Source: Rhodospirillaceae bacterium (GTDB taxonomy: Bacteria; Pseudomonadota; Alphaproteobacteria; Micavibrionales; Micavibrionaceae). Taken from it: a DNA stretch of 6,524 nt. Numbering within the stretch: the first letter of the stretch is position 1; each line of letters starts with the position of its first letter. The DNA is taken from contig DMIT01000088.1 in assembly GCA_003452275.1 (NCBI GenBank), positions 1-6,524 on the forward strand, given 5' to 3'. Made by a program: the position numbers and the translations under genes. The notes below the pieces were generated by a model. That model was given only the letters and a program-made list of their open reading frames with translations, was not told the DNA's origin and ran no database searches. Positions 5,944 to 6,524 of this stretch are shown here, one piece after another.

Positions 5944-5964
5944 CTTCGTTCCTTCGCGTAAAAA
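5936..5964. repeat. CTTCG-rich direct repeat, copy 2
   Basis: Partner of the 5693-5721 copy (26 of 29 positions). It overlaps the right arm of the 18-bp inverted repeat and lies about 25 bases after the Nudix stop codon, so it would be in that gene's 3' untranslated region. A weak 5-bp hairpin (5956-5973) is present but is not a convincing terminator. Confidence 0.6.
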
Positions 5965-5988
5965 GCGATACGCAAAGAATCATAAGAC

Positions 5989-6426
5989 TTATTCTTTTTT
6001 ACCTTGCCCACGATAAATATCAGAAGAGTCCTGCGCCAACCACTCTCCATCCTTTAACCATTTTGGAGAAGCATTGATATTTTGCAAATCAGCCAAGGTA
6101 AAAAATTTTCCGCTAATGACGGGGCCATCTGTATCTACCCAGTTATCGGGCAAGTCACCATTCAGAATTTTACAATAAAAGAAAATATTGACGACATGAT
6201 ATGCGCTCTCATCTGCAAAGAACTCATCAACACAAAACGCATTTCCAGTCTCAATGGCTAACCCCGTTTCTTCATAGACTTCGCGTTTACAAGCCGCTTT
6301 TAAATTCTCCCCATAATTCATTCTTCCCCCCGGAAGAACCCATAAATCGCCACCGCCATCACCATTCACCAGAAGGATTTTCTGATCCTTCACGACAACA
6401 GCGCGTGCAGCAACACATGGCTTCAT
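5989..6426 (-). CDS. Nudix hydrolase
   Basis: Metal-dependent pyrophosphohydrolase that cleaves nucleoside diphosphates linked to another group; the specific substrate (nucleotide sugar, oxidised dNTP or other) cannot be assigned. The 145-residue protein has a complete Nudix box GX5EX7REUXEEXGU: Gly34, Glu40, Arg48-Glu49, Glu52-Glu53, Gly55-Leu56. The preceding LWVLPGGRMNYGE (28-40) is the usual lead-in. The N-terminal strand AARAVVVKDQKILLV (6-20) is the standard first beta strand. There is no signal peptide, so it is cytoplasmic. The ATG at 6426 has GGAG nine bases upstream. That ribosome site overlaps the end of the preceding gene, whose stop codon is only 6 bp away, so the two are probably co-transcribed and perhaps translationally coupled. 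No clear terminator follows, only repeat sequence. Confidence 0.93.
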   Translation of the reverse strand: MKPCVAARAVVVKDQKILLVNGDGGGDLWVLPGGRMNYGENLKAACKREVYEETGLAIETGNAFCVDEFFADESAYHVVNIFFYCKILNGDLPDNWVDTDGPVISGKFFTLADLQNINASPKWLKDGEWLAQDSSDIYRGQGKKE

Positions 6427-6432
6427 GATGGC

Positions 6433-6524
6433 TTACTCCACGGTCGGGATTTGTTCCGGTAGCTCGGTGGTGATTGCGCCGCCTTCGTTTTCTTCGGCGT
6501 CGACGCCTTCGATGATGTTTTCGT
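6433..6524 (-). CDS. C-terminal end of an unidentified protein (partial)
   Basis: An open frame enters from the right edge and ends in TAA at 6435-6433, giving 29 visible residues, among them EGVDAEENEGGAITTELPEQ. The tail is strongly acidic and looks disordered, so no family can be named. Support for it being real comes from its GC-rich, codon-like composition and from its stop lying 6 bp before the Nudix start, with the Nudix ribosome site inside its last codons. It is probably the upstream member of a small operon with the Nudix gene. Confidence 0.6.
   Translation of the reverse strand, partial: ENIIEGVDAEENEGGAITTELPEQIPTVE

Larger units (their letters stand above)
5470..5988. repeat. 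Gene-free stretch filled with a mosaic of dispersed-type repeats
   Basis: These 519 bases between yraN and the Nudix gene contain no supportable gene. From left to right they hold a degenerate (G/A)CAGAG array, a double REP-like hairpin, a first CTTCGTAACTTCG block, a degenerate CACAAAG array, a GTCATGGCGAGGAGG block and a second CTTCGTGACTTCG block. These motif styles are familiar from intergenic repeats in many proteobacteria, by memory and not by search. Short reading frames here are explained by the repeats. The yraN promoter is expected near 5470-5530, but I could not place it. Confidence 0.75.

Noticed and set aside
5744..6016. A plus-strand frame of 90 codons in the repeat-rich gap, with neighbouring shorter ones
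   Set aside because: The translation follows the CACAAAG and CTTCG repeats and runs antisense into the end of the Nudix gene, so it is not credible as a protein.
6433..6524. Naming the partial gene at the right edge
   Set aside because: Only 29 acidic, disordered residues are visible. Several housekeeping proteins end in such tails, so any name would be a guess.

Overview
The window reads as bacterial chromosome, with every supportable gene on the minus strand, so transcription runs right to left. Organism: the short YraN-type protein, the two-BON-domain lipoprotein, the SirB1-type protein, the metabolite:H+ symporter and the moderate-GC codon use fit a Gram-negative proteobacterium, probably an alphaproteobacterium. 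This is inference; no marker gene here fixes the taxon.

Right end to centre (6524 to 3359): the acidic C-terminal tail of an unidentified protein is followed after 6 bp by a Nudix hydrolase. A 519-bp gene-free stretch (5470-5988) comes next and is built from several kinds of short dispersed repeats. These include a pair of REP-like hairpins in inverted orientation with compensatory stem changes, degenerate CACAAAG/GCAGAG arrays, a GTCAT..GCGAGGAGG-type repeat and an 18-bp inverted repeat around a 96-bp core. Then comes a co-directional run of yraN (PD-(D/E)XK nuclease-like), a BON-domain lipoprotein and a SirB1/transglutaminase-like protein. The last two are only 14 bp apart. The BON lipoprotein resembles YraP/DolP, which lies near yraN in enteric bacteria, so this run points to an envelope-maintenance locus.

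Centre to left (3358 to 1339): a probable terminator closes the SirB1 gene. A complete 547-aa MHS-family MFS transporter follows, with a roughly 100-residue extracytoplasmic insertion carrying two cysteines, and a clear rho-independent terminator lies after it. Next is a complete tRNA-Glu(UUC) with encoded CCA and a good upstream promoter.

Left end (1338 to 1): directly beyond the 3' end of the tRNA, in the same orientation, starts a visibly AT-rich tyrosine-recombinase gene. It stays open to the window edge, which cuts it just after the first catalytic arginine. This is the standard arrangement of an integrated element that uses a tRNA gene as its attachment site. The window therefore probably holds the junction between host chromosome (right) and a genomic island or prophage extending off the left edge. 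The cargo of that island is not visible. I see no evidence of a wholly new system inside the window; the island boundary and the repeat mosaic are the parts most worth following up.
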